Positions 1 through 15,007 of a stretch of DNA of 64,000 nucleotides are shown in pieces. The position numbers and the translations under genes were made by a program. The DNA is from Nannobrachium achirus (taxonomy: Eukaryota > Chordata > Actinopteri > Myctophiformes > Myctophidae). The notes beneath the pieces are model-generated. The model searched no databases. It was not told where the DNA came from and saw only the letters and a program-made list of their open reading frames with translations. Within the stretch, counting starts at the first letter, position 1, and each line of letters opens with the position of its first letter. Where the stretch lies: positions 5,449,104 to 5,513,103 of the forward strand of contig OY997653.1 in assembly GCA_963921795.1 (NCBI GenBank), in the 5' to 3' direction.

Positions 1-103
1 CAGAACTGTGACCCAGGAGCTGGAGCAGATGAACCTGCCATGGGGAGAGGTGCGACATGCTGCTGGGGATGCAATGCAATGGAGAACCCAAAAGTCTGTC
101 TGA
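1..103 (+). pseudogene. C-terminal end of a LINE-type ORF2 (partial)
   Basis: Frame 2 reads about 33 codons to a TGA at 101-103, including TVTQELEQMNLPWGEV and later QWRTQK. A helical 'TWxE..x.A.DR..WR' block is typical of the extreme C-terminus of non-LTR retrotransposon endonuclease/RT polyproteins in fish. Only the tail is in the window, so neither the reverse transcriptase domain nor intactness can be judged. A chance reading frame is possible. Confidence 0.4.
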
Positions 104-1100
104 GGAAAGATGTAAATTTTCTACTGTACATAATTGCGACCGTCAGGTCGCAGTTACTATCAAAACCTCCACCGGCTGTCAGTCTGTCCGTCACGTCACA
201 CTTTTGCCCTACTCATATCTCCACCACCGCCGTTGCCCCGATCCAAGCCAAACTTTGCACACACACTCCTTGGCTGCCAAACCACAACCCCTCATTTCTC
301 ACATGGCCCTCTTCTAGCGCCACCATGACGCTGATTCTTGCAAAACACATTTTTGGACACTGCTCCTACAGATTTTGCCCTGAAATCTCGAAAAGCGGTA
401 CACAGTATCTCTAAGGTCACGTCATCAACATGGATCTGTCCCATTTCCCATATTCCCTCCTGATTGGCTACCATTGCCTTGTAAAGTTTGTGTATGCGAC
501 CTGGCGGTCAATTATCTACCGATTAGGGAGTCTTACTGGTATACTTTCTGCAGGAACTGCTCTTCTAGTTATTGTTATTACAACAAAAGCCAGCCGCATC
601 ACCGTCCCTCCGCAGTGACGCCATTTCAACGTCAGTCTCATTTTAATAATGGGTTTCTTTTGTGCCTTGTCGCTCTTTGTCATAATATGGTAATGCTCAA
701 TGCTTTGTGTAAGCCACTTCAAACTGACTTGTGGAAATGTGCTTTAAAAAATAAACGTGCCTTGCCCTGCAGTGGTTGAGAGAAAATTAAGGAAGTGTAG
801 CTAAAACAACAACAACAACAACATCCATCTCTTATTTTTCAACTTCTTGTGGAAAACATGACGCGTGTAAATCATGATTGTCCAATATGGGACCTGAAAA
901 CGTTTGCCTTCCTTGTTCATCAACTGTAAGCATTAAATGCAATCACATGGCATCCACATCACACTGTACAATAAAGAATACATCAAGATGACTGCCTTGT
1001 AGGGTAAAATAATGGATTGCAAAGGAAACAAACTAAGGGTACCACTCACAACCATTTCAAATGATAGAGCCTAAAAGTTAAAAATTCCAAATACAAATTT
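104..1100. other. Unassigned intergenic or intronic sequence
   Basis: No exon or complete transposon recognised. It contains the short hairpin repeat at 127-178, a run of ACA triplets near 810-822 and generic A/T-rich sequence. The short reading frames show no family resemblance. Confidence 0.5.
127..178 (+). repeat. Short hairpin-led repeat, copy 1
   Basis: GTAATTGCGACC and GGTCGCAGTTAC form a 12-bp stem around GTCA, followed by CTATCAAAACCTCCACC. The same block recurs at about 24768-24815, so it is an interspersed repeat; its class is unknown. Confidence 0.6.
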
Positions 1101-1105
1101 GGATT

Positions 1106-1343
1106 GGATTGGATTGTGCAATAAGGTAAGGTTTAGGACTGGCTCTATGTGTTCCAACTCTATGATTATAATGACAGATACTACCTGCAAATAATATGGT
1201 TTCACTTCTGTTAATCTTTTTCAGTTACATCTTTTTGTTTTCGGCTGACGAAGGCGGGACATTCTTACTGCAGCTGTGATTGTGCGATGTCATATACCGT
1301 AACTACACACATTGAACATAAATGAAAGAACCAACTCCTAGCC
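1106..1343 (+). repeat. 240-bp dispersed repeat, copy 1
   Basis: The block from GTGCAATAAGGTAAGG to GAACATAAATG is nearly identical to 7736-7949. No coding frame or inverted ends are apparent. Each copy has GGTAAGG near its left end and a pyrimidine-rich tract ending in CAG in the middle, which resembles splice signals. It could be a duplicated exon-like segment or an unknown repeat. Confidence 0.7.
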
Positions 1344-1844
1344 TGATTTCAGACTCTGCACTGAGCTTGAGTCTGACATTGTCCCATTGACAAGAGATTT
1401 CAAAGGGGAGGGGATTTGAAATTTGAAATTCCCAATCACAAGAGATCTGGTGGGAGGGGTTGTGTTTGACTTGTGTGTACACAAAAACATTCCCCCCCTC
1501 CCCCTCCCCTCTATGACAGGCATCAAACAGGTCGTTGTCTTTGATGCTAACGAGGTGTGCACAACCCCCCTGAAGTTCAAAGGGAGCAATTAAGAGCTTT
1601 GGCTGAGCTCCCCCCCTCCACTGTTTCTGTTGATTTTCAAAAGTTAGACCCACCCCCTCCTCCGTCTTGCATTGATTTCATTGGCTGGTACGCCAAGATA
1701 CCATATCAAGTTAAGGGTCATATGACAACACCAGACCAAGAGAACCAGTCCGCTCAGAGAGTGGGCGGGTCTACGGGCTGGAGCCAGGCAAGCCAACTCC
1801 TCCACAACCACGTAACTGCCCTGATTCAGCCAGGGCAATCACTC

Positions 1845-1888
1845 ACCAGATAAACACTTAGTTCTTACCAGATAAACACTTAGTTCTT
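1845..1888 (+). repeat. 22-bp tandem duplication
   Basis: Two adjacent copies of a 22-bp unit starting ACCAGATAAACACTTAG. The surrounding 1344-1959 holds G-rich and C-rich tracts but nothing else recognised. Confidence 0.8.
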
Positions 1889-1959
1889 CATGTTTAGTAG
1901 TACAGTAAATCCTGACAAAACTAAGGTAATGGATGGAGGAAATGGTTCGGTGTCTAGAC

Positions 1960-2389
1960 CAGGGGTCTTCAACAGGGGGTCCTCAGAGTTACTACAGGGG
2001 GTCCTTCAAATCTTTTTGTGATAAAAACTTTTTTCTACTTTTTTTATATTAACCACTTGAACCCTAGCGTCCATATTCTGAGAACTTTAGCCAAAAATAG
2101 CACATCTACAAGCTCACAACGCTTGTAGATCTGCTATTTCCGGCAAAGAGGTTTGGTGTAGAGGGGAAAAAAGAGCAGACTAAGTACAGAGTGAAAGTTC
2201 ATTAAGTATTGACGGTTCAAGTGGTTAAATATCTGAGAACACAAATGTATGTGAACCCAAAATACATTGCTGATTGTGCTGTCAAACGATGAAACTATAT
2301 GGAATCTATGGGTTGTGGTGGGTCCCTGCTTCATCTCTCTCTCTCTCTCAACTAAGGAGTCCTTGGCCTGAAAACGTTGAAGACCCCTG
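1960..2389. mobile_element. hAT-type MITE, CAGGGGTCTTCAAC family, complete
   Basis: The ends are CAGGGGTCTTCAAC and GTTGAAGACCCCTG. They are flanked by an exact 8-bp target duplication GTCTAGAC (1952-1959 and 2390-2397), as expected for hAT transposition. The interior carries a copy of the shared palindromic module at 2091-2143. No transposase frame remains, so it is non-autonomous. Confidence 0.9.
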
Positions 2390-2399
2390 GTCTAGACAG

Positions 2400-3438
<1,039 letters not shown>

Positions 3439-3590
3439 ATAACCGCGACCATCCATGCTTTAGTTGTGGTCCGTAGTAAAAGACTTGATCAAAAACGCAT
3501 TCTGGGAGATAAATCGGAGAACAATTTTTTTCTGAAATTCGTGTGGTGTGGACGGCAAGAAGGATTTCCGGTTGACGTCATCTCCCCGAT

Positions 3591-3959
3591 TAGGGCTGTC
3601 ACAATTATTACATAATAATCGTTAATCGCAATTATTTGACATAATTGCAATTATTTGGGGATAATCGTCATAATCGTTTACAAGTTGAAAAATGTTTATA
3701 TGTGTTCAAACATTTAAAAAAGAATTGTGGAAAAACGAGCTTGTAGATCGGCTATTTCCACTATCAATGTTCTTTTTAAAGTGTAAAGTTGTCAAATATG
3801 TCAGTCATTTCTTTGTATATTTAGGTCATGTGTCATATCTGCCATGTAATGTGCAAACAGAAATGTAATTGTCAACGACAAAAACACAATTAAATCGTTA
3901 ATCGTAATTATTTGAGTGACAATTAATCGTCATGTAAAATGTCATAATCGTGAGAGCCC
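3591..3959 (+). mobile_element. MITE, TAGGGCTGTCAC family, copy 1
   Basis: Begins TAGGGCTGTCACAATTATT and ends in the inverted form GAGAGCCCTA. The flanks CCCCGAT and TCCCGAT suggest an approximate target duplication. The interior is rich in AATCG/CGATTA repeats and keeps only the right arm of the shared palindrome (3737-3761), so the module was partly deleted here. Other copies: 23928-24396, 45295-45688 and 47729-47970. Confidence 0.8.
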
Positions 3960-4301
3960 TAATCCCGATGGATCATGGGAATTTGAGTCTTTGCATCACT
4001 CCCGGCTGCGGGACGCTGGCGCGCTGTCCATCGCTCTCCACTGAAAAGACTCAAAGCGTATATATACGCCCTCTGCGATCAACAGCTGGATTTGATCAAA
4101 GTAAATCTATGTCCTCGGCGGTGAATGTGCCAATAGCTGCTCCTGCTCTGATGTCTAATTTGAGGTCAAATGATTTGTGCCTCCGTCTATTGTATTTACT
4201 TGAAGTGTACAATGTGATGTTGCATACAGGTATGTTTTTTAATCCATTATGAGTTTAGTGGTTACTGTAGTTCAGTGAGAAGTAAGACTTGTTTAGGCCA
4301 G
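3960..4301. other. Unassigned sequence
   Basis: No gene or repeat family recognised between two mobile elements. Confidence 0.5.
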
Positions 4302-5645
4302 TGGTTCTCAACATGTGGGTCGGGACCCCCAGTGGGGTCCCCAAATTATTTTTGAGGGGGTCCCCAGATGATTAACTTAACGTGCAACATTGTTTTCTCA
4401 CCAACATAAAGTTTAAAGCTATACTGTGTAAGTTGCTCAACTAGTGGTCAGTAGCGTCCGCGTCTTTCGGCCGTTTTTCGCTGCGGACCGGGCCTCACAC
4501 CCCCGCGTCACCCCCGCGTCTGCCTCCACCTCGCCAAGATCTATCTTTAGAGGGGTCCCTGGTTCCTGTGCGTTCAGGCATTCCGGAGAAACGGAGTGTT
4601 TCACCCGAGTATAGATAGAGACACACAGGCGCCTACAAATATGGCCGCCCTATTGTGATAGCTAGCGACCCCACTTCAAGATGCGCTGTGATTGGCCGGC
4701 AGTGTATAACCCTCGCTGTGATTGGCCGGTAGTGTATGATGACGTAATTTTTGCGCGAAAACCGGACCCCGGTCAGGATCATAGAAAACAGTGAGAAAAA
4801 AAAAAGAGAAGGCTTCAGAAGCTGAAAATAACGGAGTGGGTGTTCTAAAACTTTAGCGATTTAAGAGTTAGGACAATTTTAAGATTTGTTTTATAAAAAA
4901 AGTTACATGGTACAACTTTAAGTGTATAGAGGGTTTATGCACGTTTGTGGCAAGTGGCAATTTAAGGACTTTTTAATACTTCTAAAATAACATATTAAAG
5001 GTGATACACCATGCATTTAAAAAGTATTTATGTCATATTGTTTATGTCCCAAAAACGTTTTTCAAAAGGTTTGAGGCTAAATTACCACTCCTGAATAGAG
5101 AGCCTCTCTCATTTTTGAATGGCTCTCAGAGCATTTCAGCTGCAGTACCACCTTTGGCCTGAACTGCGCCACCCGCCCCCCCAAAAAATCTTTTTGAAAA
5201 AAAAAAAAAAAAGAAATTAAAAAGATTTTTTTTTGAAAAAAAACATTTTTTGATTTTTTTTTTTTGTGTGATGACGTCACAATCGGCAGATGACGTCACA
5301 ATCGGCAGCAAATCTGGACAGCCTGTTTTGAGAACCCGTGAGATACTTTTAACCTTCGCCTTCTCAAAACCAGAGAAAGACACAACGGTCAGAAATGGGA
5401 CTTTGTGAGGATAGAAGGTGCTAGTGGGACCCCAAAAAAAGGTTTTAAAATAGGAAAAGTGAAATTTCATGGTGTATCACCTTTAAACATTGGCCAAATT
5501 GTCAAACATTAGAGGCAGAAATCTACATGCTCACAATGCCTCGCAACGCGTTGAGCATGTAATGCCTCAACTCTTAGTGCTCGTCAGGGTGGAGGAGTCC
5601 CCAGTTGAAATATGATTATTTTGGGCGCCGTGGCCTGAAAAGGTG
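4302..5645 (+). mobile_element. hAT-like element, CAGTGGTTCTCAAC family, with nested insertion
   Basis: The left end CAGTGGTTCTCAACATG with GGGTCGGGACCCC is at 4302. The matching right-end sequence (CAGTTGAAATATGATTATTTTGGG then GGCCTGAAAAGG) is at about 5602-5645. A complete TTAA-flanked MITE (4999-5482) is nested inside. The interior 4430-4870 includes a GC-rich stretch with no recognised frame. Confidence 0.7.
4999..5482. mobile_element. TTAA-target MITE with AGGTGATACACCATG ends, copy 1
   Basis: The inverted ends AGGTGATACACCATG and ATGGTGTATCACCT are flanked on both sides by TTAA (4995-4998, 5483-5486). TTAA duplication is used by piggyBac and Kolobok superfamily transposases. A second copy in opposite orientation is at 43318-43681. 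Confidence 0.9.
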
Positions 5646-5690
5646 GTTTAGGCAGCTAGGCATGCCCATTGCCCGCTACATGTACAGTAC

Positions 5691-5788
5691 CTTGACCAGG
5701 TTGAGGATGATGATGGGAGAGCCAAAGCGCTGCAGCATCTGGTCAAAATGGAGAGCAGCTACATGGGCGTACGGGTCAGCCTGGTCCA
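5691..5788 (-). CDS. fig4: FIG4 exon (SAC domain; last exon in the window)
   Basis: The minus strand encodes L(split)[18 protein letters not shown] and then [14 protein letters not shown]. The acceptor is TTTCAG on the right and the donor CAAG/GTACTG on the left. FIG4 (SAC3) is an endolysosomal PI(3,5)P2 5-phosphatase that works in a complex with PIKfyve and the scaffold VAC14. This exon lies inside the SAC phosphatase domain, before the catalytic CX5R(T) loop. It is entered in phase 1 (splitting the Leu codon) and leaves in phase 0. The next exon should begin with a Glu/Lys/Arg-rich stretch, which was not found in 1-5690, so the downstream intron runs out of the window. Confidence 0.95.
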
Positions 5789-5857
5789 CTGAAAGAGACG
5801 GTCAAAAGGTCACTTTATTGTTGTCGTGCAGTATTTATTCAGCACATTCTACTTATT

Positions 5858-6398
5858 GACCCATTTAGGCCTAGGATTATTGAATGCTTTAACCAGTGAA
5901 AAATAGCAGATATAAAAGCTCACAGCGCGGCACCGAGTGCCGCGCTGTGAGCTTGTAGATCTGCTATTTTTGAAAAAGTCGTGTAAATCTGTGCACATCT
6001 TTGAATATATGTATTTTCAAAGCAAACGTTTGTAACTCGAATCTTGCTTCTCGAGGGTCCCTGGAACTAAATATTTTGAGATGGGGGTCCGTGGCCAAAT
6101 ACATATCATTTTGGGGGTCCTTCACATGAAAAGGTTTGAGAACCACTGACATAGTAGTCTCTCAAGAACAGACTAACTGAGCTCCATTTAAGTGAAAAGG
6201 ACCTTTTCTTTGACGATGGCGAGCCAGATTGCTGACATAGAAACATAGGTTTTTCAAACCTTAGAAGGATTCAAAGAGACACAATTTTCACGATTTTCCA
6301 AAAATAGCAGATCTACAAGCTCGTATGAGCTTGTATATCTGCTATTTTTCAATAGTTGAAGCATAAAATAATGATACACAATAATGTGTACCCGTTCA
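5858..6398 (+). mobile_element. piggyBac-like MITE, CCCATTTAGGCCTA family, two hairpins
   Basis: Starts GACCCATTTAGGCCTAGG and ends near TGTACCCGTTC. It contains two copies of the shared palindrome (5897-5973 and 6299-6350), separated by a GGTCCGTGGCC/TTTGAGAACCACTG segment that resembles half of a hAT MITE. The short complete relative at 13311-13477 shows the TTAA target and CCC...GGG ends. The copy here is cut at the right by the next repeat. Confidence 0.8.
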
Positions 6399-6401
6399 AT
6401 A

Positions 6402-7480
<1,079 letters not shown>

Positions 7481-7735
7481 CTGCTCTACTTATTAATAAG
7501 GTTGTGTAAATGAAGCAAAAGCATAAAACAGGAGCTTATCAAAAGTTATCACATTCAAGCAAAATGTAAGCAACCTTCTTGGCAGTGGCATTGGCAGTTC
7601 ATGGCAATGTAGAACATCCTAGAAAAATCACACCCGTGTGAACTGAGCGGTGACTTCATGGCTACTTTAAACAGTATTTTCCAGTATTTTCCAGTGTTTT
7701 ACCGCTGCTGGCAGTATCCACATTTGGATTGGCTC

Positions 7736-7949
7736 TCTGTGCAATAAGGTAAGGTTTAGGACTGGCTCTATGTGTTCCAACTCTATGATTATAATGACAG
7801 ATACTACCTGTAAATACTGTGGTTTCACTTCTGTTAATCTTTTTTCAATTACATCTTTTTGTTTTCAGCTGACGAAGGCGGGACTTTCTTACTGCAGCTG
7901 TGATTGTGCGATGTCATATACCGTAACTACACACATTGAACATAAATGC
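7736..7949 (+). repeat. 240-bp dispersed repeat, copy 2
   Basis: Near-identical to 1106-1343, including the ordered motifs GGTAAGGTTTAGG, GACGAAGGCGGGAC and CATATACCGTAACTAC. The surrounding 7980-8416 shows nothing else recognisable. Confidence 0.7.
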
Positions 7950-8416
7950 AAGAGACCAACTCCTAGCCTGATTTCAGACAAAGAAAGTGCTGTGAAAACA
8001 GGTTGGACTTTATGGCTACTTTAAACAGTATTTTCCAGTGGGTTTTTTTCCCCCCCTTTTGTAATTGATGTTATCCTATGCAAAGTACTCAGAGTAATGG
8101 AAGGCATTTAAAGCTGATTCCTCGGTCTGAATTGCATTCATCTTTAACACATGACTTGCATGTCTAATTAAACCATCCATTCCAGTATGGGTGGTCCCGT
8201 GAAATTGCTCCTAAACCCATGACCACATGAGAGCTATGTTCTACCCATTGACCTACATAGTGTCCCCTTCCCTACTCCTTTATACAAGCTCTCCGGTAAG
8301 GTTTCTCCGATGCAATGACAAATAAGCCGTCCTGCTCTTGTGGAAGGACAAGTGGCTGAAGGTTAAAAAAAAGGGTCATCAGGTCATTGACATGGGTCAT
8401 CAATAATTGAATAACT

Positions 8417-8839
8417 GAGACGAATAACAGTATAAGTCCATATATATTTTTTTGTAATATATATATTTTTGGATTTACCAGACTAAACCAAAAACTAGTC
8501 ATTTTTAATCTGTTAAATTGTTAATGCAATCCCCCCTCATCTGCTCCCTTTGTCTGCTGAATATTGCTTGTAAGGACTTAGACTGTTGTTCCACAAACTG
8601 CTGGAGATATACTGTTTTTCCACTTTCCATTATTTTTCCAGTATTTTATGTCTTATAATTCCCAATATATATGAGTTAAGTAAAAAAAATCTAACTCAAC
8701 AAAATGAGGGGGGAGTACATTAAGACTTTAAGAAATTAAACACTTCTAGTTTTTGGTTTACAGTCTGGTAAATCAAAAAAAAAAAAAAAATCTTTATCCC
8801 AAATTTTAAAATACGGACTTGGACTGTTATTCATCTCAG
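8417..8839. mobile_element. Foldback MITE
   Basis: Left-arm segments GACGAATAACAG, GGATTTACCAGACT and AATCCCCCCTCAT are mirrored in reverse order by ATGAGGGGGGAGT, AGTCTGGTAAATC and CTGTTATTCATCTC. The whole 423 bp can fold into one long stem. No frame is inside. The flanking 8840-9250 is unassigned. Confidence 0.75.
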
Positions 8840-9251
8840 GTACTCATGACCTCACAACCATCTGTAAGACCCTGGCAATTCTCCACTTTCAACCTGGCAA
8901 TTGATCTACGCAAATCCTGACACTTGAGAACACCAATTAACGCATGCAAATAGTACACATGATCTGTTAGTCATCAAATGTTTGCGGGCCATGGGTAGCC
9001 AACCCCGTATCACATTGTGAGCTTGTAGATCAGCATTTATTTGAAAATTGTTTCGCTTGGGATTTCTCAAAATAGGGACACCTTGTTCAAAGTGATCAGT
9101 ATATGGATCTAAATCAATCATTTCTATATCTGTCCATTTTCATAACGTCACTGTCAGGCAGAAACCTTGTATCTCCCAAGTTTCAAATTCGTATTTTTTT
9201 TCTCGCAAAGTAAAGCACTGCTTCATCATAGAAGGCCATCACACAAAAGTA

Positions 9252-9327
9252 GCGAAAACAGCCGATCTACAAGCACACAACGCCTCGCTGTGCGAGGCGT
9301 TGTGTGCTTGTAGATCTGCTGTTTTCT
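9252..9327. repeat. Shared palindromic module, stand-alone variant
   Basis: A 76-bp hairpin with the core GATCTACAAGCACACAACGCC. Both arms carry matched changes relative to the common form: CAGC/GCTG for TAGC/GCTA, and GCACAC/GTGTGC for GCTCAC/GTGAGC. The same matched variant occurs inside the hAT MITE at 44636-45104. Confidence 0.9.
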
Positions 9328-9332
9328 AGTTT

Positions 9333-10089
<757 letters not shown>

Positions 10090-10153
10090 TCACAGAAAAG
10101 AACATTATACAACAGGTACTGTTGTTCCGACGAAGCAACTGATGTTGAAATCA

Positions 10154-11325
10154 GGGGTGTAACGATACATTTTAACATCCATACGACACGCATCACGATG
10201 CATGGTTGACGATACGATACATGGACGATATTGGTTCATTCATGGCGATACGATACGACTCGACTCGATGATTTAAAATCGATATATTAACTGTTTAGCA
10301 AAGACATTAAATCTGTGTGAAACGTGTCAATAGTGCATGTTTTTAAGAGAAAAAAACTATTATTATGGATGTAAATAAGTAAAAACTGTGATTCTCTAGC
10401 AAATACGTGGACATATATTTTGATATATATACAGTATAGTGGTATACATATGTGTTGATATATATTTCAACACATATGGACAAGCCCGCACCTTGACATG
10501 AACACAGAGATTACACACATTTATCGTCAGACCAAGAGTAGCTATATGGAATGGAAAAGTAATTAATAGGGGTGTAACAATATAGTAACTGTATCGAAAT
10601 ATCGTTTTTAACTTAAAAAATCGAAGTACCGTATATTGAAATGAAAACAGCTAAAATCGAATCGTATTGTTTTATTTTGTATCGTATCGAATCGGCAGTG
10701 CAAAAAATCGATTGTATCGATACTACTACTTGGGCATTGTATTTAGCATTTTTAAGAAGAAAAAATTAAAAGGAGGGGTTTAATTACTTTTCCTTTCCAT
10801 ATAGCTACACTGGTCTATCGATAAATGTGTGTAATCTCTGGGTTCATGTATTTGGCAGATAATCACTGTGTTTACTTATTTATATCCATAATAATACATG
10901 TCTCCCTTAAAAACCTGCACTATCCACACACCTTTCACACAGATTTAATGTCTTTGCTAAATAGTTACTATATCGATTTTAAATCATTGAATCAAATCGC
11001 AATCGTATCGCCATGAATGAACCAATATCGTCCATTGTCAACCATATTGTGATATGTATCGAATCGCTATTAAAATGTATCGTTACACCCCTAGTAATTA
11101 AACCCCTCTTTTCCATTTTCCCTCTTAAAATTGCTAAATACAAGACACACATACTTAAGTTTCCATACAATCAACTATTTGCACTGCAAAACGATTCGAT
11201 ACCGATTATCTGCATTAAAACGATACCGATACGATACAAAGCCAAAACGGTACGATATATGCTTTTGCATATCGATATAGTAGATTATCGCAAATTAAAA
11301 TCGATTTCGATATCGTTACAGCCCT
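10154..11325. mobile_element. Two interleaved foldback MITEs with GGGGTGTAACGATA ends
   Basis: Family A: AGGGGTGTAACGATAC at 10154 is mirrored by GTATCGTTACACCCCT at about 11076-11092, and its inner arms pair (10500-10560 with 10785-10850). Family B: AGGGGTGTAACAATATAG at 10568 is mirrored by TATCGTTACAGCCCT ending at 11325. The arm order is A-left, B-left, A-right, B-right, so the elements are not simply nested. The interior is CGATA/TATCG-rich and no frame remains. Confidence 0.75.
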
Positions 11326-11339
11326 AGTTGAAATCTACC

Positions 11340-11995
11340 CGTGGTGATATTGAGCATTATGGAACGGCATTTCCATAATGCTGCCTATGGAACACGCCTT
11401 CGGTGCGTTCCTGCAGCAACGCAGGCGTGTCGATATTCACAATAACGCACACCCTCTTGTGCAATATTGCTTAATTGAACTACTGTACCTGCTAAGTGGC
11501 GTCATTCATTCTCAGCACTGCTGCGTGTATTGTTGACATTTTTTTTATATATATTAGTAAAAAAAAATCATTGTACAGTTTTCAATTGGCAAAAAAAAAA
11601 TAAAAAAAATGGAGAACTGGAAATCCTTTCTGGAAACAAGTCTACCGTAGTTTATTTCCAAACACACGCTTGTTGAAACTCAAATCAAAACCCAATCTCA
11701 GAATAGAAGTGCAAACAAAATGGGTCAAATGTGTTTTTCTTAGAGCAACAAACCACACACGTGTCCACACGCACACACGTACGCACGCAAGGACCCAGCA
11801 GCAGCAGGTTAAATTAACCCCCTGTGATCACACTGACTCATTCCAATCATCCTCCCTCCCAAGGCCGCCTCCGTTATTATATTCTCTCCCGTTGTCGTGG
11901 TAACCCATGTCACCCAGGGGTGTCGTACCAAGTTCTGGGTCCTGGGTACGAGTATTCATTGACTGGGGAACGCATTATTACGCATTATGTTGTGC
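11340..11995. other. Unassigned sequence with a small hairpin
   Basis: ATTATGGAA and TTCCATAAT form a short stem around CGGCAT at about 11353-11376. A/T-rich sequence with CACG-type repeats near 11755-11790 follows. No gene recognised. Confidence 0.5.
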
Positions 11996-12584
<589 letters not shown>

Positions 12585-12716
12585 CTACTGTATTATTAAT
12601 CAAAAAGGTTATGGCCATGTTGAAATGGAATAAGCACTAAGCAAGATAGTTGCCATAATAGATTCTGCCCTGTCTCTCCATGTCTGTCTCCTAATGTTCC
12701 CTCTCCTCCATGCTCT

Positions 12717-12718
<2 letters not shown>

Positions 12719-12772
<54 letters not shown>
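12719..12772 (+). repeat. (CT)n microsatellite
   Basis: 54 bp of CT dinucleotides after a CCCTCT-rich lead. The following 12780-13306 holds no recognised feature. Confidence 0.97.
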
Positions 12773-12773
<1 letters not shown>

Positions 12774-13310
12774 AGTGATGATTATTTTTTTCACCATTTA
12801 GCCAATAGAACCTGCCTGCTACAGTATGTACAGTAGACTGAACTTGAGAACTGAAAGTGGCCAAGCAATTGCTACTGGTGTTGGATCCAACTTTTTCGTA
12901 TTTCCCCCCATTGAATGTATGTATGTTTGTTGTTTATGTCATCATTATCTTTCAATATACTGTAACAGTCGACAATCATTTAGCATTTAACCCCTTGGTG
13001 TCTGCGTCTCATTTAAGCATTTCCCACAGCTCCAGCAGTCGAACCTAGTAGATAACTAGCCCAGATCACACTTTGGTGCCTTATAGGTGCTATAGCTACA
13101 ACCCTGAAGTGTCACTCAACCCCTTGTGGCACAAGTAGGCGTTACACAAACACTTACTACTAAACGTACTAAAAGTTATATCTTCCATCCAAGCAGAGGG
13201 ACTGCAGCTCATCTGGTCATACATGCACAAAGGGATGCTTCCACCACAACTCAACAGATGGAATGATTATGCAAGCGCCAGTGTTTACAAATCTGATAAC
13301 CATTTCTTAA

Positions 13311-13477
13311 CCCATTTAGGCCTAGAATTATTGAATGCTTGAACCGGTGAAAAATAGCAGATATACAAGCTCACAGCGCGGCACCGAGTGCCGCGCTGCG
13401 AGCTTGTAGATCTGCTATTTTTCAATAGCTAAATCATAAAATAATGATACACAAAATGTGTACCCGTTCTAAATGGG
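13311..13477 (+). mobile_element. Short complete TTAA-flanked MITE of the CCCATTTAGGCCTA family
   Basis: The 167-bp element begins CCCATTTAGGCCTAG and ends TTCTAAATGGG. Direct TTAA duplications lie at 13307-13310 and 13478-13481. TTAA target plus CCC...GGG ends is the piggyBac signature. It holds a single palindrome (about 13347-13433) and lacks the middle found in the ~560-bp relatives. It is either the founding form or a deletion between the two hairpins. Confidence 0.9.
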
Positions 13478-13648
13478 TTAATTGCCATCATCATTGGTTT
13501 TTCTAAGGCCTTGGAGATAAATAAACAGACATTTCTTCTACAGCGCTTCGCAGAGGAGCGGCACGCTGGCTCATAGAACAGCCCACGTGTAGACTAAGGT
13601 CAAACACAATTTAAAAAGCGAGTCAGTGATAAGGCAGCCTAATGCACA

Positions 13649-13748
<100 letters not shown>

Positions 13749-14061
13749 CTTAACCAAGGCTATTCTATTATAGCCTTGGTTGGACAGTTAATAATACACC
13801 GGTCTCCCGTATTGCCTTGGTTGGAAAATGTATAATATTTCAAATGAAATTGAAACCTTGACAGTAAATATGTTTTGCCCAGTTGTTATAACAAGACCGA
13901 GGGTCAGCTATCCCCGCTAGCAGCCACTAGTGGCCATGCAGCTCTTTACACCCATCTGGGGATGTTGCTGATCATCAAAATCAGTAGGCTTCATCCTGCA
14001 ATTAGCTTATTATTAGATCATGAGATATTGTGTGAAAAGGTGACTGTTGGTATTGGGCTCA

Positions 14062-14313
14062 GGGGGGGCTTTTAAGCCGTGACATCATTTTGTAGGCAGA
14101 GAAGAACTCTGCCCCCAGAGCATTTTCTGTCCCTTGCTATTTCAACAGATCCGAGACAGAAATAACGACTAAAGTATAATTCTAACACTTTCCTTTCAAC
14201 AACAAAGAGAAGAAAAATGTGTAAATAGTAAAAATAGTAAAAAGATTCACGGATACTGGGGGCAGAAAATCTCCTCTGCCTCCAAAATGATGTCATACTT
14301 AACAGCCCCTATG
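14062..14313. mobile_element. Foldback MITE
   Basis: GACATCATTTTGTAGGCAGA and CTCTGCCCCC near 14080-14117 are inverted at 14262-14297 (GGGGCAGA then TCTGCCTCC and AAAATGATGTC). The match extends outward with GGGGGCTTTTAAG against CTTAACAGCCCCT. No coding content. The sequence 13880-14061 before it is unassigned. Confidence 0.75.
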
Positions 14314-14448
14314 GGGTCACACAAATAGTGAGGGTTCTCACCCCTGGGTGTGTGAATGCACTCAGCAGGATTCATGGAAAGATGACCATTATATTTTGAG
14401 ATGTGGAAAGTCTGACAAGAGAGTCGATACAGACACAGAGATAAAGTG

Positions 14449-14790
14449 GTTCCTAAGACAACTGTTTGCTTTAACTCATACCCTGCCAAAAAATACGTTT
14501 TCTATAATAAAACATTTTTTTGAAAAAAAAATTTTTTGAACCTCCAACAGTGTACTAGCCACGATCGCGATCGCGAAATTGCATGTTTAACCCCCATACC
14601 AACCCCATCTTTCAAACATGGCAGCCATGTTTGTTTACATTTGAAGAAAACATAAGGGCTGCCTTCTCCTGAATGCCTGAACGGATTACCAAGCGGATTT
14701 TTTTGTTTGAAAGCTGTGAAAAGCATGCACATGCATAGTGCATGATCTGTGCACTAATGTGTGCACCAGCGTGCACACTATGTTTTTAAC
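14449..14790 (+). mobile_element. TTAA-type element with CATGGCAGCCATG interior, copy 1
   Basis: Starts with TTTAACTCATACCCTGCC and contains GATCGCGATCGCGAAATTGC, ACCCCCATACCAACCCC and the palindromic CATGGCAGCCATG. Related copies lie near 17278-17640, 23333-23795, 24909-25368, 26030-26330, 27300-27550 and 35634-36074. The last is flanked by TTAA, suggesting a piggyBac-like MITE. Confidence 0.75.
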
Positions 14791-15007
14791 CCTTTGTTGG
14801 CGAACCGGCAATATAAGAGGTCCCACTTTAAATATGGCACAGAACGAGTTAATTTGATTGGTTGCCTGGGACAAAAAGTGACATTGACGAGCGGTACGAC
14901 TCTATGCCGAGTTTGCAACTATGAGAAAATATGTCCCGAAAAAACACACAAAGTGCATCAGAAGAGGAGTGCGTGCCACGCACACCATAGGCAACAATAG
15001 CTTAGCA

